Positions 6,354 to 12,837 of a stretch of DNA of 23,675 nt are shown here, one piece after another (positions within the stretch are counted from its first letter, which is position 1; every line of letters begins with the position of its first letter). The notes below the pieces were generated by a model. That model made no database searches. It saw nothing but the letters and a program-made list of their open reading frames with translations, and was not told where the DNA came from. The stretch is from contig JAWWBN010000034.1 of NCBI GenBank assembly GCA_033720955.1, forward strand, positions 1-23,675, in the 5' to 3' direction. The DNA comes from JAWWBN01 sp033720955. GTDB lineage: Bacteria; Acidobacteriota; Thermoanaerobaculia; Multivoradales; JAHEKO01. The position numbers and the translations under genes are program-made.

Positions 6354-7367
6354 TTGATCTTCGTCGACGAGGTCCGCCTGCGGGTGAGGGGCGGCCGCGG
6401 CGGTGACGGCTGCATGGCGTTCCGCCGCGAGAAGTTCGTGCCGCGGGGTGGCCCGGCCGGTGGCGACGGCGGCGACGGCGGCGCCGTCCTCCTGGTGGCC
6501 GAGCCCGGGCTCAACACCCTGCACCATCTGCGCTTCCAGGAGCTCAGGGTGGCCGAGCGCGGCCGTCACGGCGAGGGGTCGAACCGCACGGGGAGAAGCG
6601 GCGCCGATCTGGAGATCCCGGTGCCGCCCGGCACCCGGGTCTGGCTCGACGACGGCCCCGAGCCCGAGCTGGTGGGGGAGCTGCTCGCGGCCGGGGACCG
6701 GCTCGAGGTCGCCGCCGGAGGCCGGGGGGGACGTGGCAACGCCCGCTTCGCGACTCCCACGAACCGCGCCCCGCGGCGGGCCGACCCCGGCGAGGAGCCG
6801 GAGGAGCGGGCGCTCCGGCTCGAGCTCGCCCTGCTGGCGGACGTGGGGCTGGTGGGGCTGCCCAACGCCGGCAAGTCCACCCTGATCGGTGTGGTCTCCG
6901 CGGCGCGACCCAAGGTGGCCGACTATCCCTTCACCACCCTGGTTCCCGCCCTCGGCGTGGTGGCCGGCGATCCCGACGAGGAGCCGTTCGTCGTCGCCGA
7001 CCTCCCCGGGCTGATCGCCGGCGCCTCGGAGGGCGCCGGTCTGGGGCACCGTTTCCTGCGACACGTGCAGAGGTGCCGGGTGCTCGCCCACCTCGTGGAC
7101 CTGTCGCAGGGAGAGGCGGCGGCGGACGAGGATCTGGCCACCACCGAGCGGGAGCTCGAGGCCTTCGACCCCGACCTGCTGCGGCGCGCCCGCATCGTGG
7201 TGGGCACCAAGCTGGACGTCGCCGACCCGGAGCGGCGACGCGACCTGGCGGCGGCGGCGGCGGCCCGCCGGCTGGCGTACCACGAGGTGAGCGCGGTGCG
7301 GCGCGAGGGAGTGGCCGAGCTGACGCGGGCGTTGCGGCGGCGGCTCGAGGAGACGCCGGCGTCGTGA
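6354..7367 (+). CDS. obg: GTPase Obg (CgtA), 50S assembly factor
   Basis: Obg is an essential GTPase that binds the 50S subunit and (p)ppGpp and acts in late ribosome assembly. The 337 residues contain the glycine-rich Obg fold (about 1-158, with several GGxGGxG turns) and then a G domain with P-loop GLPNAGKST at 168-176, FTT near 193-195, DLPGL at 216-220, and SAVRREGV at 313-320 as G5. The C-terminal OCT domain is absent, as in many short Obg proteins. The G4 motif reads TKLD (285-288) where Obg normally has NKxD. The start is TTG at 6354, the only start codon that keeps the conserved FVDE beginning; no ribosome site is visible. It overlaps nadD by 4 nt (GTGA). Confidence 0.96.
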   Translation: MIFVDEVRLRVRGGRGGDGCMAFRREKFVPRGGPAGGDGGDGGAVLLVAEPGLNTLHHLRFQELRVAERGRHGEGSNRTGRSGADLEIPVPPGTRVWLDDGPEPELVGELLAAGDRLEVAAGGRGGRGNARFATPTNRAPRRADPGEEPEERALRLELALLADVGLVGLPNAGKSTLIGVVSAARPKVADYPFTTLVPALGVVAGDPDEEPFVVADLPGLIAGASEGAGLGHRFLRHVQRCRVLAHLVDLSQGEAAADEDLATTERELEAFDPDLLRRARIVVGTKLDVADPERRRDLAAAAAARRLAYHEVSAVRREGVAELTRALRRRLEETPAS

Positions 7368-7972
7368 GCATCGGGCTTCTGGGCGGCAGCTTCGACCCGG
7401 TGCACAGCGGCCACCTGGCGCTGGCGCGGCTGGCCCGGGAGCGGGTGCCGCTGGAGCAGGTGATCTTCCTTCCCACCGCGCAGCCACCCCACAAGCCGAA
7501 CCGTCAGTTCGCGCCCGCCCACGCCCGCTACGCCATGGTGGAGCTGGCGCTGCTGCGCGAGCCGGGGCTCTCGGCCTCCTCGTTCGAGCTCACCATCGGG
7601 CGGCCCTCCTACACCATCGACACCGTGAACCACTTCCGCGATCGCTTTCCGCGATCCGACCTCCATCTGCTGATCGGCGCCGACTCCTTCGTCGAGCTGC
7701 CGGCCTGGCGACGGTGGAGCGAGCTGGTGGAGAGGTGCCGGCTTGTGGTGCTCTCCCGGCCCGGCTGGGAGGTGGGCGCCGACGGCCGGGGAGTGCCCGA
7801 GGAGCTGCGCGCGCTGGCGGCGGGAGACCGGGTGCGGTTCCTGGACAGCCCGCCGGTCGAGGCCTCCTCGACCGCCATCCGCGACCTCCTGGCCGCCGGG
7901 CAGGAGCCGCCGGCCGGATGGCTGCCCCCCCTGGTGCTAGAGTACTGCCAGAAGTACGACCTCTATCGATGA
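7364..7972 (+). CDS. nadD: Nicotinate-nucleotide adenylyltransferase (NadD)
   Basis: NadD adenylates nicotinate mononucleotide to deamido-NAD in NAD biosynthesis. The 202-residue protein has the nucleotidyltransferase motif GGSFDPVHSGH at 7-17, with the H14/H17 pair, and the C-terminal SSTAIR motif at 168-173. The length is normal. GTG at 7364 overlaps the obg TGA by 4 nt and sits right before the conserved GLLGGSFDP, so translation is probably coupled to obg. Its own stop overlaps the rsfS ATG, also by 4 nt. The order obg-nadD-rsfS is common in bacteria. Confidence 0.96.
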   Translation: MSIGLLGGSFDPVHSGHLALARLARERVPLEQVIFLPTAQPPHKPNRQFAPAHARYAMVELALLREPGLSASSFELTIGRPSYTIDTVNHFRDRFPRSDLHLLIGADSFVELPAWRRWSELVERCRLVVLSRPGWEVGADGRGVPEELRALAAGDRVRFLDSPPVEASSTAIRDLLAAGQEPPAGWLPPLVLEYCQKYDLYR

Positions 7973-8343
7973 GAAGCGACGCCCGAGAAGCGCCCGACGC
8001 GCTGGACACCGTCCGGGCCGTCGCGGAGGCGGCGCTGTCGCGCAAGGCCACCGAGCTCAAGGTGCTCGACCTGTCGGGGCTCTGCGACTTCGCCGACTAC
8101 TTCCTGATCTGCAGCGGCACGAACCCGCGGCAGGTGCAGGCCATCGGCGACGCGGTGGACGAGAGCCTGCGGCGGCGCGGGGTCCGGCCGCTGTCCATCG
8201 AGGGGCGCGAGCCGGGCCGCTGGATGCTCCTGGACTACGGCGACTTCCTGGTGCACGTCTTCCTGGAGGAGATCCGGTCGTTCTACCGGTTGGAGCAGCT
8301 CTGGGCCGACGGCCACGACGTCACCGACCGGGTCGCGGGGTGA
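7969..8343 (+). CDS. rsfS: Ribosome silencing factor RsfS
   Basis: RsfS binds L14 on the 50S subunit and blocks subunit joining during starvation. The 124-residue protein carries the family pattern DYFLICSG at 43-50, the Gln-rich helix RQVQAIGDAV at 54-63, and WMLLDYGDFLVHVF at 85-98. The ATG at 7969 overlaps the nadD stop by 4 nt (ATGA). In many bacteria rlmH follows; here the next gene is an AAA+/Fis protein whose GTG overlaps the rsfS stop by 4 nt. A TGCTAGAGT element at 7935-7943 inside nadD might give a weak internal promoter, but that is speculative. Confidence 0.95.
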   Translation: MRSDAREAPDALDTVRAVAEAALSRKATELKVLDLSGLCDFADYFLICSGTNPRQVQAIGDAVDESLRRRGVRPLSIEGREPGRWMLLDYGDFLVHVFLEEIRSFYRLEQLWADGHDVTDRVAG

Positions 8344-9266
8344 CGGGCTCCGGCCCGCTGCCGCCCTCTCTCGACGCTCTCCGCACTGCCGCCCCCTCCC
8401 TCGCGGAGCTGCTGCGCTCCGCGGCCCGGGCGGCCGCCAGCCCGGCCACGGTCCTCCTGCTGGGGGAGCCCGGCACCGGCCGCAGCGCTCTCGCCCGGGC
8501 CCTGCACGCCGCGAGCCCCCGCGCCGCCGGACCGCTGGTGGAGCTCGACGCCGGGGCGGTGCCCAGCGCGCTCTTCGAGAGCGAGCTCTTCGGGCACGTC
8601 GCCGGCGCCTTCACCGGCGCCCGGGAGGGGGCGCCCGGCCGGGTGGCGCGGGCGGCGGGCGGGTCGCTGCTGCTCGACCGGGTGGAGGAGATCCCCAGGG
8701 GCGTCCAACCCAAGCTACTGCGGCTGCTGTCGGAGGGCCGCTACGCCCCGCTGGGAGGGAGGGAGGCGGTCTCCGACGCGCGCATCCTGGCGGTAGGGGC
8801 CGCCGATCTGCCGGCGCGGGTGCGGCGCGGGGTCTTCCGCCGCGATCTCTACTTCCGGCTCGAGGTCGTGACCTTCGAGCTGCCGCCGCTGCGCCGGCGG
8901 CCGCAGGACCTCGCGCCCCTGGCCGAGCACTTCCTGGCCGAGCTGGGGGAGCGCGCGGGCCGACCCGGACTGAGCCTCGACCCGGCGTCTCGCGGCTGGA
9001 TGGCCGACTACCGCTGGCCCGGCAACCTGCGGGAGCTGCGCAACGTCCTGGAGCGCGCCGTGGTGCTGGGGGACTGCCCCGTGGTGACCCCCGCCGAGCC
9101 GGCCGGTCTCGCCGGCGCCCGGCCTCGCCGCCTGGCCGAGGTGGAGGAGAGGGAGATCCGCAGGGCCCTGGCCTACACCCGCGGGCACCAGGGGAGGGCG
9201 GCGGAGCTCTTGGGAATCAGCCGCAAGTCCCTCTGGGAGCGGCGGAAGCGGTATGGGATCCCCTGA
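8340..9266 (+). CDS. GAFTGA-type sigma-54 activator-like AAA+ protein with degenerate ATPase motifs
   Basis: This protein resembles the central and C-terminal parts of bacterial enhancer-binding proteins, which use ATP hydrolysis to open sigma-54 promoters. Its 308 residues have no receiver or other sensor domain: the AAA+ region starts at about residue 20 and a Fis-type helix-turn-helix occupies 266-308. The sigma-54 contact loop GAFTGA is intact at 89-94, as are FRRDLYFRL at 166-174 and WPGNLREL at 226-233. However, Walker A reads GEPGTGRS (42-49), with Arg48 in place of Lys. Walker B reads LLLDR (110-114), with Arg for the catalytic Glu, and sensor I reads AVGAADL where AATNxDL is usual. 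Hydrolysis may therefore be lost. GTG at 8340 overlaps rsfS by 4 nt. Confidence 0.88.
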   Translation: MTGSGPLPPSLDALRTAAPSLAELLRSAARAAASPATVLLLGEPGTGRSALARALHAASPRAAGPLVELDAGAVPSALFESELFGHVAGAFTGAREGAPGRVARAAGGSLLLDRVEEIPRGVQPKLLRLLSEGRYAPLGGREAVSDARILAVGAADLPARVRRGVFRRDLYFRLEVVTFELPPLRRRPQDLAPLAEHFLAELGERAGRPGLSLDPASRGWMADYRWPGNLRELRNVLERAVVLGDCPVVTPAEPAGLAGARPRRLAEVEEREIRRALAYTRGHQGRAAELLGISRKSLWERRKRYGIP

Positions 9267-10074
9267 GCCCGCCCGGTCGCCCGGCCGACGGCCGGTCACC
9301 GGGATACGATGGCGGTGGATGCCGGTGACGCCCGAGAGCGCCGAGAGCCTCGCCGCGCGGGTCCCCGACGAGCCCGCCTGGATCGACCTCAAGGGCCTCC
9401 TGCTCAGCGGGCGCTGCGACCTCTGGGCGGAGAGCCCGGAGGCCGGGTTCGTGGCCGCGTCGCGGGACTTCCCGTTCGCCGCCCTCTACGGCCGCCCCGG
9501 CTCTCTGTCGATTCAGCGGGCGGCCGCGGCTGGCCTCGCCGCCTTCGAAGGGGTCGCCGTGGACGACGGCTGGCAGCTCCTGGCGCCGCCGTCGGCCCGC
9601 CGGCTCGTGGCGGCGGCCCTCCCCGGCTGGCGACGGGAGTCCATTGTCGTCCACCGCTGGCCCGGGGGCTCCTTCCCGCGCCCCTCCGCGCCGTCGGAGA
9701 TCGTGCTGCTCGCCCGCGGCCACGCCTCCGCTCGGCTGGACTTCGACGCCTTTCCGGCCGCCAGCCGACGGGAGCTGGCGCTCGACTGGGTGCGGCGGCG
9801 GCCCATGGCGGTGGCGATGGCCGACGGCCGCCCGGCGGCCTACTGCTGGGCCGCCTTCGAGACGGAGCGGCTGTGGGACGTCGCCGTGGAGACGGCCGAG
9901 CCCTACCGGAGACGCGGCCTGGCCGGCGCCTGCTTCCTCCTCCTGGCCCGCCACCTGTCCCCTCTCGGCAAGACCCCCACCTGGGGCGCGATGCTCGACA
10001 ACCGGGCCTCCCTCGGTCTCGCCGCCCGGCTGGGGTTCGTCCGCGACGCTCTGCTCGACGGCTGGCGCCCCTGA
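9253..10074 (+). CDS. GNAT-family N-acetyltransferase-like protein
   Basis: The C-terminal third fits a GNAT acyltransferase: strand AYCWAAFE (196-203), strand DVAVETAE (209-216), an acetyl-CoA pyrophosphate loop RRRGLAGA at 219-226, and N250-RASLGLAARLGF in the last helix and strand. The N-terminal half (about 24-150) is not a motif I recognise and may bind the acceptor. The acceptor substrate is unknown. ATG at 9253 overlaps the preceding gene by 14 nt. A second in-frame ATG at 9319 may be the true start, because the first 22 residues look non-conserved and are rich in P, R and W. It is the last gene of the rplU-started unit and converges on the acyl-CoA operon. Confidence 0.78.
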   Translation: MGSPEPARSPGRRPVTGIRWRWMPVTPESAESLAARVPDEPAWIDLKGLLLSGRCDLWAESPEAGFVAASRDFPFAALYGRPGSLSIQRAAAAGLAAFEGVAVDDGWQLLAPPSARRLVAAALPGWRRESIVVHRWPGGSFPRPSAPSEIVLLARGHASARLDFDAFPAASRRELALDWVRRRPMAVAMADGRPAAYCWAAFETERLWDVAVETAEPYRRRGLAGACFLLLARHLSPLGKTPTWGAMLDNRASLGLAARLGFVRDALLDGWRP

Positions 10075-10093
10075 GCGCCGGCCGCTCGTCAGG
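10070..10093. terminator. Hairpin between convergent genes, possible bidirectional terminator
   Basis: CCTGA (10070-10074) pairs with TCAGG (10089-10093). Inside, GCG pairs with CGC around a CCGGC loop, with TCG bulged out; a competing stem pairs GAGCG with CGCTC. It lies across the 22-bp gap between the GNAT gene (+) and the last crotonase gene (-). No T-run follows on either strand, so intrinsic termination would be weak. Confidence 0.35.
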
Positions 10094-10096
10094 CCC

Positions 10097-10873
10097 CTAC
10101 CGCCCCTTCCACTCCGCCGGGCGCTTCTGCAGGAACGCCTCGACCCCCTCGGCCTTGTCCTCGGAAGAGAAGCAGAGGCAGAAGAGGTCGCGCTCGTAGA
10201 GGATTCCGTCCTCGATCGACAGACGCTCGGAGGCGCGCAGGGCCTCCTTGGCCACGCGGGTGGTGAGGGGGCTCATGGCGGCGATCTTCTCGGTGAGCGC
10301 CAGGGTGGTGTCGCGCAGCTCGTCCGCGGGGGCGACGATCTCCACCAGGCCGATGGCCCTCGCCTCCTCGGCGCCGATCATGTCGCCGGTGAGGATGAGC
10401 CGCATCGCCTGGCCCAGCCCCACCAGCCGGGGGAGCCGCTGGGTGCCGCCGCCGCCGGGGATGAGACCCAGCTTGATCTCGGGCTGGCCGAAGCGGGCCG
10501 TCTCCGAGGCCACCCGGATGTCGCACGACATGGCCAGCTCGCAGCCTCCGCCCAGGCAGAAGCCGTTGATCATGGCCACGACGGGCTTGGGGAAGTTGGC
10601 CATCACGTCGAAGACGCGTGGGCTGCGCATGGCGTGCCGCTGGTCGAAGGGAGAGCGGCCCTCGAACTCGCCGATGTCCGCGCCGGCGATGAAGGACTTC
10701 TCGCCCGCGCCGGTGATCACGACCGCGCCGATCGCGTCGTCGGTCTCGATCTCGGCCAGGGCGGCGAGCATCTCGTCGCGCACCTGCTGGTTCAGGGCGT
10801 TCAGCTTGTCCGGCCGGTTGACGGTCAGGATGGCCGTACGGCCGCTGGTCTCTCTGAGGATCGCTTCGCTCAT
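10097..10873 (-). CDS. Enoyl-CoA hydratase (crotonase family)
   Basis: This enzyme would hydrate trans-2-enoyl-CoA, such as crotonyl-CoA, to the 3-hydroxyacyl-CoA. Its 258 residues match classical crotonase throughout. The oxyanion-forming SFIAGADI is at 60-67, GGGCELA carries the first catalytic Glu (E112), and FGQPEIKLGLIPG carries the second (E132), followed by GGTQRL. The C-terminus has the AFLQKRPAEWKG ending typical of the family. ATG at 10873 has AAGGAG 8 nt upstream. It is last in the five-gene minus-strand operon, 10 nt after the second crotonase gene. Of the three crotonases in the operon it is the most standard. Confidence 0.94.
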   Translation of the reverse strand: MSEAILRETSGRTAILTVNRPDKLNALNQQVRDEMLAALAEIETDDAIGAVVITGAGEKSFIAGADIGEFEGRSPFDQRHAMRSPRVFDVMANFPKPVVAMINGFCLGGGCELAMSCDIRVASETARFGQPEIKLGLIPGGGGTQRLPRLVGLGQAMRLILTGDMIGAEEARAIGLVEIVAPADELRDTTLALTEKIAAMSPLTTRVAKEALRASERLSIEDGILYERDLFCLCFSSEDKAEGVEAFLQKRPAEWKGR

Positions 10874-10883
10874 CTCTTGCTCC

Positions 10884-11651
10884 TTATTCGTGTCGCCACC
10901 GCGGCGTCCGCTTCTCGAGAAACGCCGCGGCTCCTTCGCTCATGTCGTGGGTCCGGGTCAGCTCTTCCAGGTAGAGCCGCTCGCTCTCCGCCAGCGCCTC
11001 CTCGAAAGGGCGGGTGGCGCCCGCCTCCACGGCCCGCTTGAGCAGACGCGCCACCGGCGCCGAGAACCCCAGCAGGCGCGCCGTCACCCTCTCGAGCTCC
11101 TCCTCGAAGCGGCCCGCCGGCGCCCGCAGGTGGACGAAGCCCAGCCGCTCCGCCTCCGCCGCGGTCAGCCGGCGCCCGGTCAGCAGCAGCTCCAGGGTGC
11201 GCCCGCGGCCCAGCCGCGCGGGGTAGAGCGCCGCCGCGTAGGGCGGGTAGCAGCCGAGCTCGATCTCCGGCTGGCCGAAGGTGGCGCCCTCGTCGGCCAG
11301 CACCAGGTCGCAGGCGGCCGCGAGCTCCATGCCGCCGCCCAGACAGTGGCCGCGCACCGCCGCCAGGCTGATCGCCGGCAGGGCCGACAGCCGCCGCAGC
11401 GCGCCGTGGAAGCGGGAGAGCATCTCGGGCACCCGCTGCGGTGTGTGGTCCTCCACCGCGACGCCGGCGGAGAAGGCCTTCTCGCCGGCTCCGGCGACCA
11501 CCACCAGGTGCGGCTCGGGGTCGTCCTCCAGCGACGCCACCGCCCGCTCCAGCTCGGCCAGCAGACCGAGGTCGAGGATGTTGAGGGGTGGGCTGTCCAG
11601 CGTCAGCCGGACGAGCCGCCCCTCGCGCTCCAACCGGACCGCGCCGCTCAT
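10884..11651 (-). CDS. Crotonase-family protein, resembling cyclohexadienoyl-CoA hydratase
   Basis: This 255-residue crotonase has both catalytic glutamates, E109 in GGGMELA and E129 in FGQPEIELG. It departs from classical crotonase in FSAGVAVEDHTP (60-71) and in the stretch after E129, where the usual IPGxGGTQRL is replaced by CYPPYAAALYPARLG. From memory, the VxVxDHTP and PP-x-AA features occur in cyclohexa-1,5-diene-1-carbonyl-CoA hydratase (Dch/BamR) of anaerobic benzoyl-CoA degradation; that link is an inference. ATG at 11651 overlaps the thiolase stop by 4 nt. No benzoyl-CoA reductase gene is in the window, so an ordinary short-chain enoyl-CoA hydratase is an alternative. Confidence 0.88.
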   Translation of the reverse strand: MSGAVRLEREGRLVRLTLDSPPLNILDLGLLAELERAVASLEDDPEPHLVVVAGAGEKAFSAGVAVEDHTPQRVPEMLSRFHGALRRLSALPAISLAAVRGHCLGGGMELAAACDLVLADEGATFGQPEIELGCYPPYAAALYPARLGRGRTLELLLTGRRLTAAEAERLGFVHLRAPAGRFEEELERVTARLLGFSAPVARLLKRAVEAGATRPFEEALAESERLYLEELTRTHDMSEGAAAFLEKRTPRWRHE

Positions 11652-12835
11652 TCGCGCTCGACCAGCGCCGCCAGACCCAGGCCGCCGGAGACGCAGAGGG
11701 TGGCCAGCCCGAGACGGCCGCCGCGCTGGGCCATGCCGTGCAGCAGCGTCACCAGGATGCGCGCCCCGGTGCAGCCGATGGGGTGGCCCAGGGAGATGGC
11801 GCCGCCGTCGGGGTTCACCCGCGCCGGATCGAGGCCCAGCTCGTCGACGCAGGCGAGGACCTGGCTGGCGAAGGCCTCGTTCAGCTCGACCTCGTCCACG
11901 TCGCCGAGCTCCAGGCCGCGTCGCTCGAGCAGCCGGCGGGTGGCCGGCACCGGGCCGATCCCCATGATCCGCGGCTCGACGCCCACCACCTGCCAGTCGA
12001 CCAGCCGCGCCGCGGGGACGAGGCCCAGCCGCTCCGCCGCCCTCTCGGAGGCCACGACCAGGGCCGCCGCGCCGTCGGTGATCCCCGAGGCGTTGCCCGC
12101 GGTGACGGTGCCTCCGTCGCGGAAGACGGTGGGCAGCCGCGCCAGGCCCTCGGGCGTGACGCCGTCGCGCGGGTGCTCGTCCCGGGCCACCTCGCGGGTC
12201 GCCCCCTTGGGGCCGGGCGCGGCGACCGGGACGATCTCGGGGTCGAAGCGACCGCGCCCCCTGGCCGCCTCACTGCGCTGCTGCGACGCGGCGGCCCACC
12301 GGTCGGCGCGCTCGCGGGTGACCCCGCGCTCGGCGGCCAGCTCTTCGGCCGTCTCCCCCATGACCAGCTCGGAGAGCGGGTCCACGAAGCCGTCCCGGTA
12401 CATGCCGTCCACCAGCTCGGCGTGGCCCAGGCGGTGACCCCAGCGGGCTCGGGGCAGCAGGTAGGGGGTGTTGGACATGCTCTCGGTGCCGCCGGCCAGC
12501 ACCACCTCGGCCTCGCCCAGGCGGATCGCCCGCGCGGCGCAGAGGACCGCCTGCAGACCCGAGCCGCACGCCTGGTTCACGGTGAAGGCGGGCCGGTCGT
12601 CGGGCACTCCCGCGCGGTGGGCGACCTGCCGCGCCGTGTTGGGTCCGCCGCCCGCCTGCCGGGCGTGGCCGAAGACCGTCTGGTCCACCTTCTCGGCGGG
12701 CAACCCGGCGCGCTCCAGGGCGGCCCGGGCCGCGGCCACCCCGAGGTCCGCCGCCGACAGCGCCGCCAGGGCGCCGCCGAACTTGCCGATCGGCGTGCGG
12801 ACGGGGGCGGCGAGGATCGCGCCGGTCTCCGGCAC
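11648..12835 (-). CDS. Acetyl-CoA acetyltransferase (thiolase)
   Basis: This thiolase would cleave 3-ketoacyl-CoA with CoA, or condense two acetyl-CoA. The 395 residues show APVRTPIGKFGG at 10-21, the acyl-accepting Cys90 in NQACGSGLQAV, NEAFA at 319-323, the catalytic His351 in GGAISLGHPIG, and the second Cys381 in CVSGGLG. The start is GTG at 12835, two bases after the aldehyde dehydrogenase TAG. The open frame continues upstream but there it only mirrors the dehydrogenase gene. Its stop overlaps the next crotonase ATG by 4 nt. With three hydratases in the same operon it points to a beta-oxidation-like route. No hydroxyacyl-CoA dehydrogenase is present here. Confidence 0.95.
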   Translation of the reverse strand: MPETGAILAAPVRTPIGKFGGALAALSAADLGVAAARAALERAGLPAEKVDQTVFGHARQAGGGPNTARQVAHRAGVPDDRPAFTVNQACGSGLQAVLCAARAIRLGEAEVVLAGGTESMSNTPYLLPRARWGHRLGHAELVDGMYRDGFVDPLSELVMGETAEELAAERGVTRERADRWAAASQQRSEAARGRGRFDPEIVPVAAPGPKGATREVARDEHPRDGVTPEGLARLPTVFRDGGTVTAGNASGITDGAAALVVASERAAERLGLVPAARLVDWQVVGVEPRIMGIGPVPATRRLLERRGLELGDVDEVELNEAFASQVLACVDELGLDPARVNPDGGAISLGHPIGCTGARILVTLLHGMAQRGGRLGLATLCVSGGLGLAALVERE

Positions 12836-12837
12836 GT

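Noticed and set aside
7240..7270. GGC/GCG trinucleotide run in obg as a contingency microsatellite
   Set aside because: It encodes an Ala run in a variable helix, keeps frame, and such runs are ordinary in very GC-rich genes.
7935..7943. TGCTAGAGT inside nadD as a promoter for rsfS
   Set aside because: It fits the window's -10 pattern, but it is within coding sequence of a tightly coupled operon and has no other support; kept only as a weak possibility.
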